Source: UBA6821 sp044236545 (GTDB lineage: Bacteria; Verrucomicrobiota; Verrucomicrobiia; Chthoniobacterales; UBA6821). From it: 39,142 nt of DNA. Made by a program: the position numbers and the translations under genes. Of this stretch, positions 6,937 through 13,888 are shown piece after piece. The notes beneath the pieces are model-generated. The model saw only the letters and a program-made list of their open reading frames with translations. It was not told where the DNA came from and searched no databases. The stretch lies in the NCBI GenBank assembly GCA_044236545.1, contig JBIIGI010000018.1:1-39142 (forward strand). Direction: 5' to 3'. Each line of letters begins with the position of its first letter. Within the stretch, counting starts at the first letter, position 1.

Positions 6937-8079
6937 GTGATCGATCGTCAAATCTGGAAAAATCGCTTAGACCATGGCTGGAGTCAGGCTCCCTTGGTGT
7001 GGCTTGCCGGTGTGCGGCGAGCGGGCAAGACCGTTCTGGCAAAGTCCCTTGGCGACTCCGAGTTCCTGAACTGCGATCTACCGAGCGATGTTGCCAGATT
7101 AGCCGATCCGGAATCATTCTTCAGATCCCTTCAGAAGCCCTTGGTAATCCTTGACGAGGTCCATCAGTTGGAGAATCCGAGTCAGGTTCTCAAGATCGCC
7201 ACGGATGAATTCCCCGGGCTCAAGATTCTGGCAACGGGTTCATCGACGCTGGCGGCCACCAAAAAGTTCCGTGACACACTTACCGGACGTAAGAGATCCG
7301 TCATGCTGGCTCCGGTCTTGGCGGAGGAATTAACCGCCTTCGGGATCAAGGATATCTCTCACCGACTCCTTAGAGGAGGACTCCCTCCCGCCCTGCTCGC
7401 CAGTCAGCCGAACTGGGAGTTCTACGCGGAGTGGCTAGACTCTTACTTTGCCCGCGACGTGCAGGAAATGTTCCGGGTGGAGAAGAGAGGTGCCTTTCTC
7501 CTGCTTGTGGAGCTCGTCCTGCGCCAGAGCGGTGGGCTGATGGAGGTGACTTCTTTGGCGAAGCATGCGGGGGTGAGTCGCCCGACGATCATGAGTTGGC
7601 TGGAGGTGCTACAGACGACCCATGTTGCCCATCTGCTGCGGCCCTTTTCTGGTGGTGGCAGACGAGAGTTGATCTCCCGTCCCAAGCTGTACGGATTTGA
7701 CACCGGATTCGTTTGCCATGCACGCGGGTGGGACCGACTCAGGCCCGAAGACTGCGGATTACTCTGGGAGCATCTGGTTCTCGACACATTGCTGGCGGCT
7801 CCGGTGCCAAGGGTGCACTTCTGGCGCGACGAATCGGGTAGGGAAGTGGATTTTGTGCTTCCTGGCAATGGGGGGCGCGTTGACGCGATCGAATGCAAGT
7901 GGAATTCCGAGGCTTTCGAGGTGAATAGCCTCAAAGTCTTTAGGGAAGCCTACCGGGAGGGGCGCAACATGGTGATCGCCCCCAATGTGACCAACTCCTA
8001 CGAGCGTCATATGGGCGGCCTGAAGATTGAATTTCTGCCGATTTCAGCTCTACGGGAAAGGGTCGTGGAGAGAAACTGA
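6937..8079 (+). CDS. AAA-family ATPase with DUF4143-type C-terminal domain
   Basis: A 380-residue protein. WLAGVRRAGKTVLAKSLG (about residues 23-40) is a Walker A loop, VILDEVHQLENP (about 70-81) a Walker B, and ILATGSSTLAA a sensor-like strand. A winged-helix-like block follows around residues 190-225 (VTSLAKHAGVSRPTIMSWL). The C-terminal part carries GREVDFVLP and AIECKW, the nuclease-like D-ExK arrangement seen in DUF4143 proteins. Members of this common family have no settled role; association with mobile or defence islands is frequent. The start is GTG 6937, after an inverted repeat. It is flanked by repeats on both sides. Confidence 0.85.
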   Translation: MIDRQIWKNRLDHGWSQAPLVWLAGVRRAGKTVLAKSLGDSEFLNCDLPSDVARLADPESFFRSLQKPLVILDEVHQLENPSQVLKIATDEFPGLKILATGSSTLAATKKFRDTLTGRKRSVMLAPVLAEELTAFGIKDISHRLLRGGLPPALLASQPNWEFYAEWLDSYFARDVQEMFRVEKRGAFLLLVELVLRQSGGLMEVTSLAKHAGVSRPTIMSWLEVLQTTHVAHLLRPFSGGGRRELISRPKLYGFDTGFVCHARGWDRLRPEDCGLLWEHLVLDTLLAAPVPRVHFWRDESGREVDFVLPGNGGRVDAIECKWNSEAFEVNSLKVFREAYREGRNMVIAPNVTNSYERHMGGLKIEFLPISALRERVVERN

Positions 8080-8110
8080 AGGAGAGGTCGAAAGACTAGG
8101 AACGAGGAAA

Positions 8111-8285
8111 GATTAAGGAGTGAGGATTAGGGATTAGGGATTAGGGATTAGGGATTAAGGAGTGAGGAGTGAGGAGTGAGGAGTGAGGAGTGAGGAGTGA
8201 GGAGTGAGGAGTGAGGAGTGAGGAGTGAGGAGTGAGGAGTGAGGAGTGAGGAGTGAGGAGTGAGGAGTGAGGAGTGAGGATGAAG
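8111..8285 (+). repeat. Perfect 25-unit heptamer array
   Basis: The 175 bases divide exactly into 25 seven-base units: GATTAAG, GAGTGAG, GATTAGG four times, GATTAAG, GAGTGAG seventeen times, GATGAAG. It ends 20 bases before the start of a four-helix-bundle protein gene. A shorter array with the same unit types precedes the second copy of that gene at 12279. Complementary heptamers (TTAATCC, GTAATCC) lie beyond the 3' end of the gene, so the gene is bracketed by inverted heptamers. Confidence 0.95.
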
Positions 8286-8824
8286 AAAGGAACTCCTAGC
8301 CAAACATGCCGATGAAATTTGAAGATCTTAAAGCATGGCAAAAATCCAGAGAACTTACGAACGCAGTCTATCAAATGTGCCGTGAAAGACCTCTGGCACT
8401 AGACTTTTCGCTTCGTGACCAGATTCAACGGGCAGCGGTCTCTGTGATGAATAATCTGGCCGAGGGTTTTGATCGAATGCACAAGACGGAAAAGTTGAAC
8501 TTCTACAACATTGCCAAAGGTTCTTCTGGAGAAGTCCGATCCATTTGCTACGTGATTCAGGACAATGAATTAGCTGCGAGGATTAAAGTTGAGTCGGTTC
8601 AGTTGCTTGCTTGTGAAGCAAGCGCTTTGATACATGGACTCAAGAAAACAACTAGAGGTTAGCGCTTATCATTGATCCGTAATCCTTAATCCGTAATCCT
8701 ATATCCCATCTTCCGCCCCTCTGGGGCGCATCCCGCCTCCGCCCTTCTTGATCCTTAATCCGTAATCCGAAATCCTCCATTCTGCAGCGCCATCGCCTCG
8801 CCCTTCGCCTCAGCCCCATCTTCC
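8279..8824 (+). repeat. Duplicated module, copy 1 (heptamer, four-helix gene, downstream repeats)
   Basis: This 546-base segment matches 12342-12877 (536 bases) almost base for base. The ten-base length difference is fully accounted for by a 16-base deletion in copy 2 (inside the gene), a gain of one 7-base unit in copy 2 (downstream heptamers) and a single-base loss. The duplicated unit therefore includes the gene and its flanking repeats, and looks recent. Confidence 0.9.
8306..8662 (+). CDS. Four-helix-bundle protein, S23/IVS family
   Basis: A 118-residue protein with the family pattern MKFEDLKAWQKSREL (helix 1), FSLRDQIQRAAVSVMNNLAEGFDR (helix 2), LNFYNIAKGSSGEVRS (helix 3) and a final helix ending at ALIHGLKK. 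Relatives are encoded in intervening sequences of 23S rRNA genes and, as Avd, in diversity-generating retroelements, where they bind nucleic acid. No 23S rRNA or reverse transcriptase is in this window. ATG 8306 is used; ATG 8312 is an alternative. The gene lies inside a duplicated, heptamer-flanked module and is the only intact family member here. Confidence 0.9.
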   Translation: MPMKFEDLKAWQKSRELTNAVYQMCRERPLALDFSLRDQIQRAAVSVMNNLAEGFDRMHKTEKLNFYNIAKGSSGEVRSICYVIQDNELAARIKVESVQLLACEASALIHGLKKTTRG

Positions 8825-8928
8825 ATCTCCCATCTACAATCTCCTGCGCCTTCAGCGCATCTCCCGCCCCTCCGGGGCGCCTCCCATCTCCCATCTTGCC
8901 TTCGGCGCAGATTACTCACTTGCTCAGA
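8663..8928 (+). repeat. Repeat block between the four-helix gene and abiEi
   Basis: ATCCGTA/ATCCTTA units (8673-8699) lead to GCCCC-TCT-GGGGC, more TTAATCC units and the phrase TTCTGCAGCGCC. A run of ATCTTCC, ATCTCCC, ATCTACA, ATCTCCT heptamers follows near 8817-8845. The hairpins TGCGC-CTTCA-GCGCA and CGCCCC-TCC-GGGGCG then lead to the abiEi promoter region. No gene is visible. Confidence 0.8.
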
Positions 8929-8944
8929 TTATCAAATATGATAA
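8929..8944 (+). promoter_or_regulatory. Putative operator of the abiE pair
   Basis: TTATCA-AATA-TGATAA is a 6-bp inverted repeat ending nine bases before the GTG start of the AbiEi-like gene. It sits in a short AT-rich patch that could also hold a -10 box (TATGAT). AbiEi proteins are known to repress their own operon by binding inverted repeats, so an operator role is reasonable but unproven here. Confidence 0.5.
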
Positions 8945-8953
8945 AATGAGCTT

Positions 8954-9592
8954 GTGAAATTCGAAAGTTTCAAAAAAAGAACTCCCTACCCCTACTTTAG
9001 GACCGAGTTTTTACGGCAGCTTTTTCCTGAAGTCTCCCCGGCCTACCTTGCCGTCCAGCTCTCAAGATGGTGTTGTGCCGGGAAACTCCTTTCAGTAAGG
9101 AGGGGCCTCTACGCTTATCCTGATCCTTCTAGAGAGCTTGCATCCTTATCCAATGAGATCGTGTCTCCCAGCTATCTGACGGGTGAGTGGGCGCTTTCTC
9201 ATTACGGCATGATCCCCGAAGCCGTCTGGGAGTATACGGCCGCCTGCAAAGCCACCCCTCGGCAACAACTCTGGGAGACCCCCCTGGGGCGATTCACCTA
9301 CCGCCAGATGAAAACCTACCTTGGTTTTGAGAGACAGACCATCCATGGACTACCCACGCTGGTAGCGACCCCCGAGAAGGCTCTTCTGGATCACTGGTAC
9401 TGGTCCGAGGGTGAATGGACCGGGGGGCGCCATCAGGAGATGAGGTATCAGAATATCGATGCCATCAACTTGGAGCGCCTTGAGATCATGGCTAATAAAT
9501 TCAACTCTCCCAAGACACTCAGGGCGCTAAAAACATTTAGGGAAACCCTTTCTGAAAGTCCTTCACCAAACCTTCCCACCGCCCCGGTATGA
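8954..9592 (+). CDS. AbiEi-like antitoxin of a type IV toxin-antitoxin pair
   Basis: A 212-residue protein. The N-terminal ~55 residues form a winged-helix-like domain (LRQLFPEVSPAYLAVQLSRW, then GKLLSVRRGLYAYP), the AbiEi DNA-binding module. The C-terminal part includes SPSYLTGEWALSHYGMIPE and LPTLVATPEKALLDH, both typical of this family. It should repress the operon and antagonise the downstream nucleotidyltransferase. The start is GTG 8954, just after an inverted repeat. Its stop overlaps the next start as ATGA (9589-9592). Confidence 0.88.
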   Translation: MKFESFKKRTPYPYFRTEFLRQLFPEVSPAYLAVQLSRWCCAGKLLSVRRGLYAYPDPSRELASLSNEIVSPSYLTGEWALSHYGMIPEAVWEYTAACKATPRQQLWETPLGRFTYRQMKTYLGFERQTIHGLPTLVATPEKALLDHWYWSEGEWTGGRHQEMRYQNIDAINLERLEIMANKFNSPKTLRALKTFRETLSESPSPNLPTAPV

Positions 9593-10389
9593 GGGAACAC
9601 TATCTTCGAGAGTCATCCGCGGCAGGCCCCCATGCCGCCAACCGCATGAGGGAGCTCCTCCAATGGGAGATCCTGGCCGGGCTTCACCGGTCGGAGAGCT
9701 TTCGTCACATTGCCTTTCTCGGGGGCACATGCCTCCGTCTGCTTCATGGATTGCAACGATTTTCCGAGGACCTCGACTTCAGCCTCCTTCCCGGTGGAGA
9801 TGCCTCCTTTCACGCACCCCTGAAAAGGGCGCTTCAGCGTCACCTTGTTGGTTCAGGCTTCGATGACGTGGAGATCACCTCAGCGGACTCCCCGGGTGCC
9901 GTCACCTCCATCTGGGTCAAGTTCCCCGGGCTCCTGCACGAATTGGGCGCCAGCCCCATGCCGAGCCAGAAACTAAGCATCAAGCTCGAGATCGATCTGA
10001 ATGCTCCCGCCGGAGCCAGCGTGGAGACACGGGTGAAATCCACTCCCTCACTGATGGCCATCACAGCCCATGACAAGGCATCCCTCATGGCCGGAAAGCT
10101 GCACGCCATCCTGGCTAGACCGTACACAAAGGGACGCGATTGGTATGATCTACTCTGGTACTGCGGCCAGGATGTCAGGCCCAACCTACCCCTGCTTGAT
10201 GCGGCGTTGGCTCAGCGACCTTCGGGGCATTGCCGGAGTGGCACAGAGTGGAGGCAAGGGGCGATTTCGGCTGCGGAACTTTGCGACTGGAAAGCTGTCA
10301 TTCGGGATGTCAGCCCCTTTTTGGAAAATGTCTCTGACACAGCTCTCTTAAACAAAGAAACAATGCTCTCCCTCCTCAAAAACCCGTAA
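9589..10389 (+). CDS. AbiEii/AbiGii-family nucleotidyltransferase toxin
   Basis: A 266-residue protein of the DNA polymerase beta-like nucleotidyltransferase group. FLGGTCLRLLHGLQRFSEDLDF (about residues 44-65, cited in part: GGT then SEDLDF) is the AbiEii active-site signature, with the two Asp residues as metal ligands. LSIKLEIDLN (about 130-139) carries the third acidic strand, and KLHAILARPYTKGRDWYDLLWY matches the family C-terminal block. AbiE toxins cause reversible growth arrest and can abort phage infection. It is translationally coupled to the AbiEi-like gene. Confidence 0.9.
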   Translation: MREHYLRESSAAGPHAANRMRELLQWEILAGLHRSESFRHIAFLGGTCLRLLHGLQRFSEDLDFSLLPGGDASFHAPLKRALQRHLVGSGFDDVEITSADSPGAVTSIWVKFPGLLHELGASPMPSQKLSIKLEIDLNAPAGASVETRVKSTPSLMAITAHDKASLMAGKLHAILARPYTKGRDWYDLLWYCGQDVRPNLPLLDAALAQRPSGHCRSGTEWRQGAISAAELCDWKAVIRDVSPFLENVSDTALLNKETMLSLLKNP

Positions 10390-10746
10390 GCACCTGTTGG
10401 GCTGTTAGGATGCCCCCCTTCGTCCTTCGACTTCCCCTCAGTCCCAATATCCAATCTCCTATATCCCATCTTCCGCCCCTCTGGGGCGCATCCCGCCTTC
10501 GACCCTCGACCTTCGACATTGACGCCACTTCCTCCCGGAAGCCGTGGCGCCCCTTGCGGGGCTACCTTCGGTAGTCTACCGCACCGCTCCCCAGCGGCTT
10601 GGTTCGACTCAGCCCCATCTTCCATATCCCATCTACAATCTTCTGCGCCCACGGCGCATCCGCCCCTCCGGGGCGCCTCCTCCGCCCTTCTTAATCCTTA
10701 ATCCTCCATTCTGTAGTGCCATCAGCGCATCGGCGCTTCCCCCTAG
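10390..10746 (+). repeat. Repeat block between abiEii and the first glycosyltransferase gene
   Basis: The block holds ATATCCC units, GCCCC-TCT-GGGGC, and CTTCGAC/CCTCGAC/CTTCGAC heptamers (about 10496-10517). The composite hairpin element follows (listed separately), then ATCTTCC/ATATCCC units, TGCGCC-CAC-GGCGCA and CGCCCC-TCC-GGGGCG. TTAATCC units and CATTCTGTAGTGCC (near 10707) come last, ending in GCGCATCGGCGCTTCC directly before the ATG at 10747. No other gene is visible. Confidence 0.8.
10519..10605 (+). repeat. Composite four-hairpin element, copy C (complete, diverged stems)
   Basis: Hairpin 1 is GCCAC (10524-10528) with GTGGC (10544-10548), enclosing TTCC/GGAA. Hairpin 2 is GCCCC-TTGC-GGGGC (10549-10562). 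Hairpin 3 is CTACC-TTC-GGTAG (10562-10574). The linker is TCTACCGC. Hairpin 4 is CCGC-TCCCCA-GCGG (10584-10597), and the tail is TTGGTTC (10599-10605). Relative to copy B, hairpins 1, 3 and 4 have changed on both sides of the stem so that pairing is kept. Confidence 0.85.
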
Positions 10747-11700
10747 ATGAAATTCAATAACATCCTCTCAGGGCTTGTATCCCATCTCTTCTTTCTGCAT
10801 GGGAATCCGGCGTCCAAGCGACTGTTGAGAAAGGTCCGTAATTTTTCCGGGAAGCACACCTTTGTCGACAGGGGGAGATCCTCGCCGAATCTTCTGTTGA
10901 TCCTTGCCGGGTATAAAAAAGAGTTGTGGCCCTACACGCTGACGAGAATTGCCAAGTTCGTGCCAGAGTCGATGGATGTTTGTCTCGTCGTTCCTGGAGC
11001 CGATGTTTCCGAGCTTGGTGCAATAGCGGAACAGCACGGATGGTCCCTTCTGCACACACGGGCAAACAAGCTCTCCCTGGCCCAGAATCTCGCCATCACT
11101 CATCACCCGCAGGCCCGGTGGATCTATAAATTGGATGAGGATATCTTCGTGGGGAAGGACTACTTTCAGGGCCTCAACGAGTGCTGGAAGCAGGCCGAGG
11201 ATGAGGGGCGGTTCGACATTGGAATCGTGGCTCCATTACTGAATGTGAACGGATATTCTTCCCGGGTACTCCTTGAGGAAACCGGAAAGACCAAACAATT
11301 TGAGGATCTTTTCGGAACGGCAAAGCAGGCCTGCTTTGACACCCCATTTTGGCGAGAGCCGCGGGCGGCCGAGTTTCTCTGGGACCTGTGCAAACCCTTC
11401 GATCAGGTTGCGGATCGTTTCTTTCAAGGGAAGCGTGTCTATTCGGCCTGCCCCTTTCGATTCAGCATCGGTGCCTACATGATGCAACGAACGTTCTGGG
11501 ATTCCATGCAGGGATTCTCGGTTGCCCGTCATGCAGAACTGGGCAGTGACGAGGTCGACCTCTGCGCCGTCTGTCATCACGAATCGAAGGCCATTATTGT
11601 TTGCCATTATGTACTGGCTGGTCATTTTGGCTTCGGTCCGCAAAACCAGCACATGTTTGGACTCCTTCCCACACGGAATGATCTCTCGTGGAGTGAGTGA
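10747..11700 (+). CDS. Glycosyltransferase-like protein (GT-A fold) of the polysaccharide locus
   Basis: A 317-residue protein. The central part resembles GT-A enzymes: NLLLILAGYKKELWPYTL opens a Rossmann-like half, VCLVVPGADVSELGAIAEQH follows, and WIYKLDEDIFVGKDYF (about residues 121-136) carries a DED motif in the place of the metal-binding DxD. The C-terminal half has SIGAYMMQRTFWDSM, an acceptor-side region. No transmembrane segment is evident. The exact donor and acceptor are not predictable. The ATG follows a repeat edge with no Shine-Dalgarno sequence. It is the first gene of the polysaccharide locus. Confidence 0.65.
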   Translation: MKFNNILSGLVSHLFFLHGNPASKRLLRKVRNFSGKHTFVDRGRSSPNLLLILAGYKKELWPYTLTRIAKFVPESMDVCLVVPGADVSELGAIAEQHGWSLLHTRANKLSLAQNLAITHHPQARWIYKLDEDIFVGKDYFQGLNECWKQAEDEGRFDIGIVAPLLNVNGYSSRVLLEETGKTKQFEDLFGTAKQACFDTPFWREPRAAEFLWDLCKPFDQVADRFFQGKRVYSACPFRFSIGAYMMQRTFWDSMQGFSVARHAELGSDEVDLCAVCHHESKAIIVCHYVLAGHFGFGPQNQHMFGLLPTRNDLSWSE

Positions 11701-11814
11701 TTTAATCCAAGATCACGAACCCCTCCCACTCTGAGCCCACTGCCTGCTGTTGGACTGTTGGGCTTCCGGCTTGGACATTAGCCCCTTCAACTAGATCTTT
11801 CCCAACTTAAAGAA

Positions 11815-12051
11815 TTGAAAACCACGCAGTATTTTTTGCATACGCGAAGTCGTCCAGACCGAGCCGCCATCAAAGAAGAATGGATATTACGGGTCATCTC
11901 GCATCCGGAGAAACGGGAGTATCAAGGTGATGGACGCATACGGTGCTGGGGGCGGATTTTAGAGATGAATGATCGCGTTTTGAGGGTTATAGTGCTTGAA
12001 GATGGTGAAACTGTGCACAATGCTTTCTTTGACCGAACCATAAAGCTATGA
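11815..12051 (+). CDS. Small DUF4258-like protein, possible toxin partner
   Basis: A 78-residue protein with a TTG start. It reads RSRPDRAAIKEEWILRVISHPEKREYQGDGRIRCW in outline, then WGRILEMNDRVLRVIVLEDG, ending HNAFFDRTIKL. This pattern (a His/Arg-rich start, a central strand with RxRxW, and a terminal DR) resembles the small RelE-like DUF4258 proteins that are encoded just before DUF2283 proteins. The stop overlaps the next start as ATGA (12048-12051). The toxin role is inference from the pairing. Confidence 0.6.
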   Translation: MKTTQYFLHTRSRPDRAAIKEEWILRVISHPEKREYQGDGRIRCWGRILEMNDRVLRVIVLEDGETVHNAFFDRTIKL

Positions 12052-12245
12052 AGATCAAATATTTTCCGGACACGGATACCGCCCTGATTGAGTTTTCTGC
12101 CTCTCCTGTCGAAGAAACCCGTGAAATCAGTCAGGACATCTATGTTGATCTTGATGGTGAGGGAAGGCTTGTCAGCATGACCATCGAGCATGCCCGCACC
12201 TCGGCGGCCATCAAGGAGTTTTCCTTTGAGGAAGTAGCAGCCTGA
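12048..12245 (+). CDS. DUF2283-family small protein
   Basis: A 65-residue protein: MKIKYFPDTDTALIEFS, then VEETREISQDIYVDLDGEGRL and VSMTIEHA. The 'YDPEADALYI' type opening and the central DxDxxGxL turn are the marks of DUF2283 proteins. These are often partnered with a small DUF4258-like gene as here, in a toxin-antitoxin-like unit. Function is not established for the family. It is coupled to the upstream gene by four bases. Downstream, a heptamer array begins 33 bases after the stop. Confidence 0.8.
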   Translation: MKIKYFPDTDTALIEFSASPVEETREISQDIYVDLDGEGRLVSMTIEHARTSAAIKEFSFEEVAA

Positions 12246-12278
12246 AAACCTTTTAAGGCCGATCGCTCCATCCGAGGG

Positions 12279-12348
12279 GATTAAGGAGTGAGGAGTGAGG
12301 AGTGAGAATTAAGGAGTGAGGATTAGGGATTAGGGAGTGAGGATGAAG
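12279..12348 (+). repeat. Ten-unit heptamer array before the second four-helix gene
   Basis: Seventy bases divide exactly into ten units: GATTAAG, GAGTGAG three times, AATTAAG, GAGTGAG, GATTAGG twice, GAGTGAG, GATGAAG. The final GATGAAG and all sequence after it match copy 1. The arrays themselves differ in unit order and number (10 versus 25), so the arrays evolve faster than the gene behind them. Confidence 0.95.
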
Positions 12349-12877
12349 AAAGGAACTCCTAGCCAAACATGCCGATGAAATTTGAAGATCTTAAAGCATG
12401 GCAAAAATCCAGAGAACTTACGAACGCAGTCTATCAAATCTGCCGTGAAAGACCCCTGGCACTAGACTTTTCGCTTCGTGACCAGATTCAACGGGCAGCG
12501 GTCTCTGTGATGAATAATCTGGCCGAGGGTTTTGATCGAATGCATAAGACGGAAAAGTTGAACTTCTACAACATTGCCAAAGGTTCTTCTGGAGCTACGT
12601 GATTCAGGACAATGAATTAGCTTCGAGGATTAAAGTTGAGTCGGTTCAGTTGCTTGCTTGTGAAGCAAGCGCTTTGATTCATGGACTCATGAAATCAACT
12701 AGAGGTTAGCGCTCATCTTTGATCCGTAATCCTTAATCCGTAATCCTATATCCCATCTTCCGCCCCTCTGGGGCGCATCCCGCCTCCGCCCTTCTTAATC
12801 CTTAATCCTTAATCCTTAATCCGAAATCCTCCTTCTGCAGCGCCTTCGCCTCGCCCTTCGACTCAGCCCCATCTTCC
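12342..12877 (+). repeat. Duplicated module, copy 2
   Basis: This is the near-identical partner of 8279-8824. It contains a frameshifted four-helix gene and the same downstream order of ATCCGTA/ATCCTTA units, GCCCC-TCT-GGGGC, TTAATCC units and TTCTGCAGCGCC. It has one more TTAATCC-type unit than copy 1. After 12877 the two copies diverge into different hairpin strings. Confidence 0.9.
12369..12709 (+). pseudogene. Frameshifted copy of the four-helix-bundle (S23/IVS family) gene
   Basis: The gene is nearly identical to the intact copy at 8306 up to GGTTCTTCTGGAG. Sixteen bases (AAGTCCGATCCATTTG in copy 1) are then missing before CTACGTG. The frame is lost after about 75 codons and ends at 12602, while the homologous remainder runs on to a TAG at 12707-12709. 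Only a handful of substitutions separate the copies, so the duplication and the deletion are recent. The truncated product would lack helices 3-4. Confidence 0.9.
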
Positions 12878-12937
12878 GCCCCTCTGTAGCGCCTTCAGCG
12901 CCTTCAGCGCCTTCAGCGCATCGGCGCTTCCCCATCG

Positions 12938-13768
12938 ATGAACACACTCAGATTGAAACAGTTTATTAAGTTTCTGACTCCGCACGGGGTCGTGCTGAGA
13001 GTTCAGGAGGCAGAGCGTGAGAAAAAGAGAAGAAACTTTCTGGATGGGGTCGCATCACTGGGAGGGCAACCTCAGTCCGGAAGCTTCAGGTGGTCTGATG
13101 CCATTGACTTCCTCGAGAGAAAGGGATGCCCACGGCAGGAGGTCATCAACGGCTCGATGCCGGAGACATCATTGGAGATCATCACGGCTGCGCTCCGCGC
13201 AGAGTTTGGACGTACCCCGGTGGTTGGAGTTCACGTGGGGAACTTCGTAGGGGTCTCCTTGGCATGCTTGGCTGATACGCTCAGATCATTGCACCCCGAC
13301 TCTGTTATCATTGGGATTGATCCGAATCTCCCACACCGTGGCATTGAGAATCCCCAGATGCATGTGTCCGCCCTACTGCAGAATTATGGACTCACAAGGA
13401 ACGTGGTTCTGCTCACCGCCTACTCATTGGAAAAAAGCCAGAGCAACGACGGATCAGAGTATGTCCAGGGATATGATCCCCGGGAGCACTTCCATAAAGA
13501 GAGCGGTTGTGAAAACGGTCTTCGATTTGTTGAAAGATTTTTTAATCAGCAGATAGACTTCCTTCTTATCGATGGCAACCACGACGACGTCTACCTATCC
13601 CAGGAGCTGCTTGTTGCGGAACGTTTTCTGAAGCCCGGGGGATTGCTGATCCTGGATGACGTCAGTGAAGGTTGGGCCGGGGTGAAGAAGCGGTTTGAAG
13701 ACCTAAAAAGTCATTACAGTGTCCTGGCTGAAGACGGGCGGATCGGAATTGTTAAATCTTCCAAGTAA
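12938..13768 (+). CDS. Class I SAM-dependent methyltransferase
   Basis: A 276-residue protein. PVVGVHVGNFVGVSLACLA (about residues 91-109) sits at the position of the SAM-binding motif I, VIIGIDPNLPHRG supplies the acidic strand-2 end, and DFLLIDGNHDDVYLSQEL (about 207-224) then GGLLILDDVSEGW resemble the Methyltransf_24/CmcI-like group. It probably modifies a sugar or lipid intermediate of the surface polysaccharide; the acceptor is unknown. Like the gene at 10747, it begins directly after a GCGCATCGGCGCTTCC repeat edge, with no Shine-Dalgarno sequence. Confidence 0.75.
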   Translation: MNTLRLKQFIKFLTPHGVVLRVQEAEREKKRRNFLDGVASLGGQPQSGSFRWSDAIDFLERKGCPRQEVINGSMPETSLEIITAALRAEFGRTPVVGVHVGNFVGVSLACLADTLRSLHPDSVIIGIDPNLPHRGIENPQMHVSALLQNYGLTRNVVLLTAYSLEKSQSNDGSEYVQGYDPREHFHKESGCENGLRFVERFFNQQIDFLLIDGNHDDVYLSQELLVAERFLKPGGLLILDDVSEGWAGVKKRFEDLKSHYSVLAEDGRIGIVKSSK

Positions 13769-13888
13769 TAGGGATGTGATACTTGATGGTAGATTCCTCC
13801 CCCCCAATATCCAATCTCCTATATCCCATCTTCCGCGCCTCCGGGGCGCCTCCTCCGCCCTTCTTAATCCTTAATCCTCCATTCTGTA

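Noticed and set aside
8111..8285. CRISPR array or telomere-like repeat
   Set aside because: Units are contiguous 7-mers without spacers and there are no cas genes. The TTAGGG-like look comes only from the GATTAGG units, and the array lies inside a chromosomal region between ordinary genes.
8141..8374. Minus-strand open frame across the heptamer array encoding a periodic Leu-Thr-Pro-His-Ser-Ser peptide
   Set aside because: A 7-base repeat without stops in one frame gives such a periodic peptide automatically. There is no start signal or non-repeat protein content.
10599..10612. tRNA T-arm-like sequence (GGTTCGACTC) in the hairpin element tail
   Set aside because: The tail resembles a T loop, but no acceptor, D or anticodon arm can be folded around it and the neighbouring stems belong to the repeat element.
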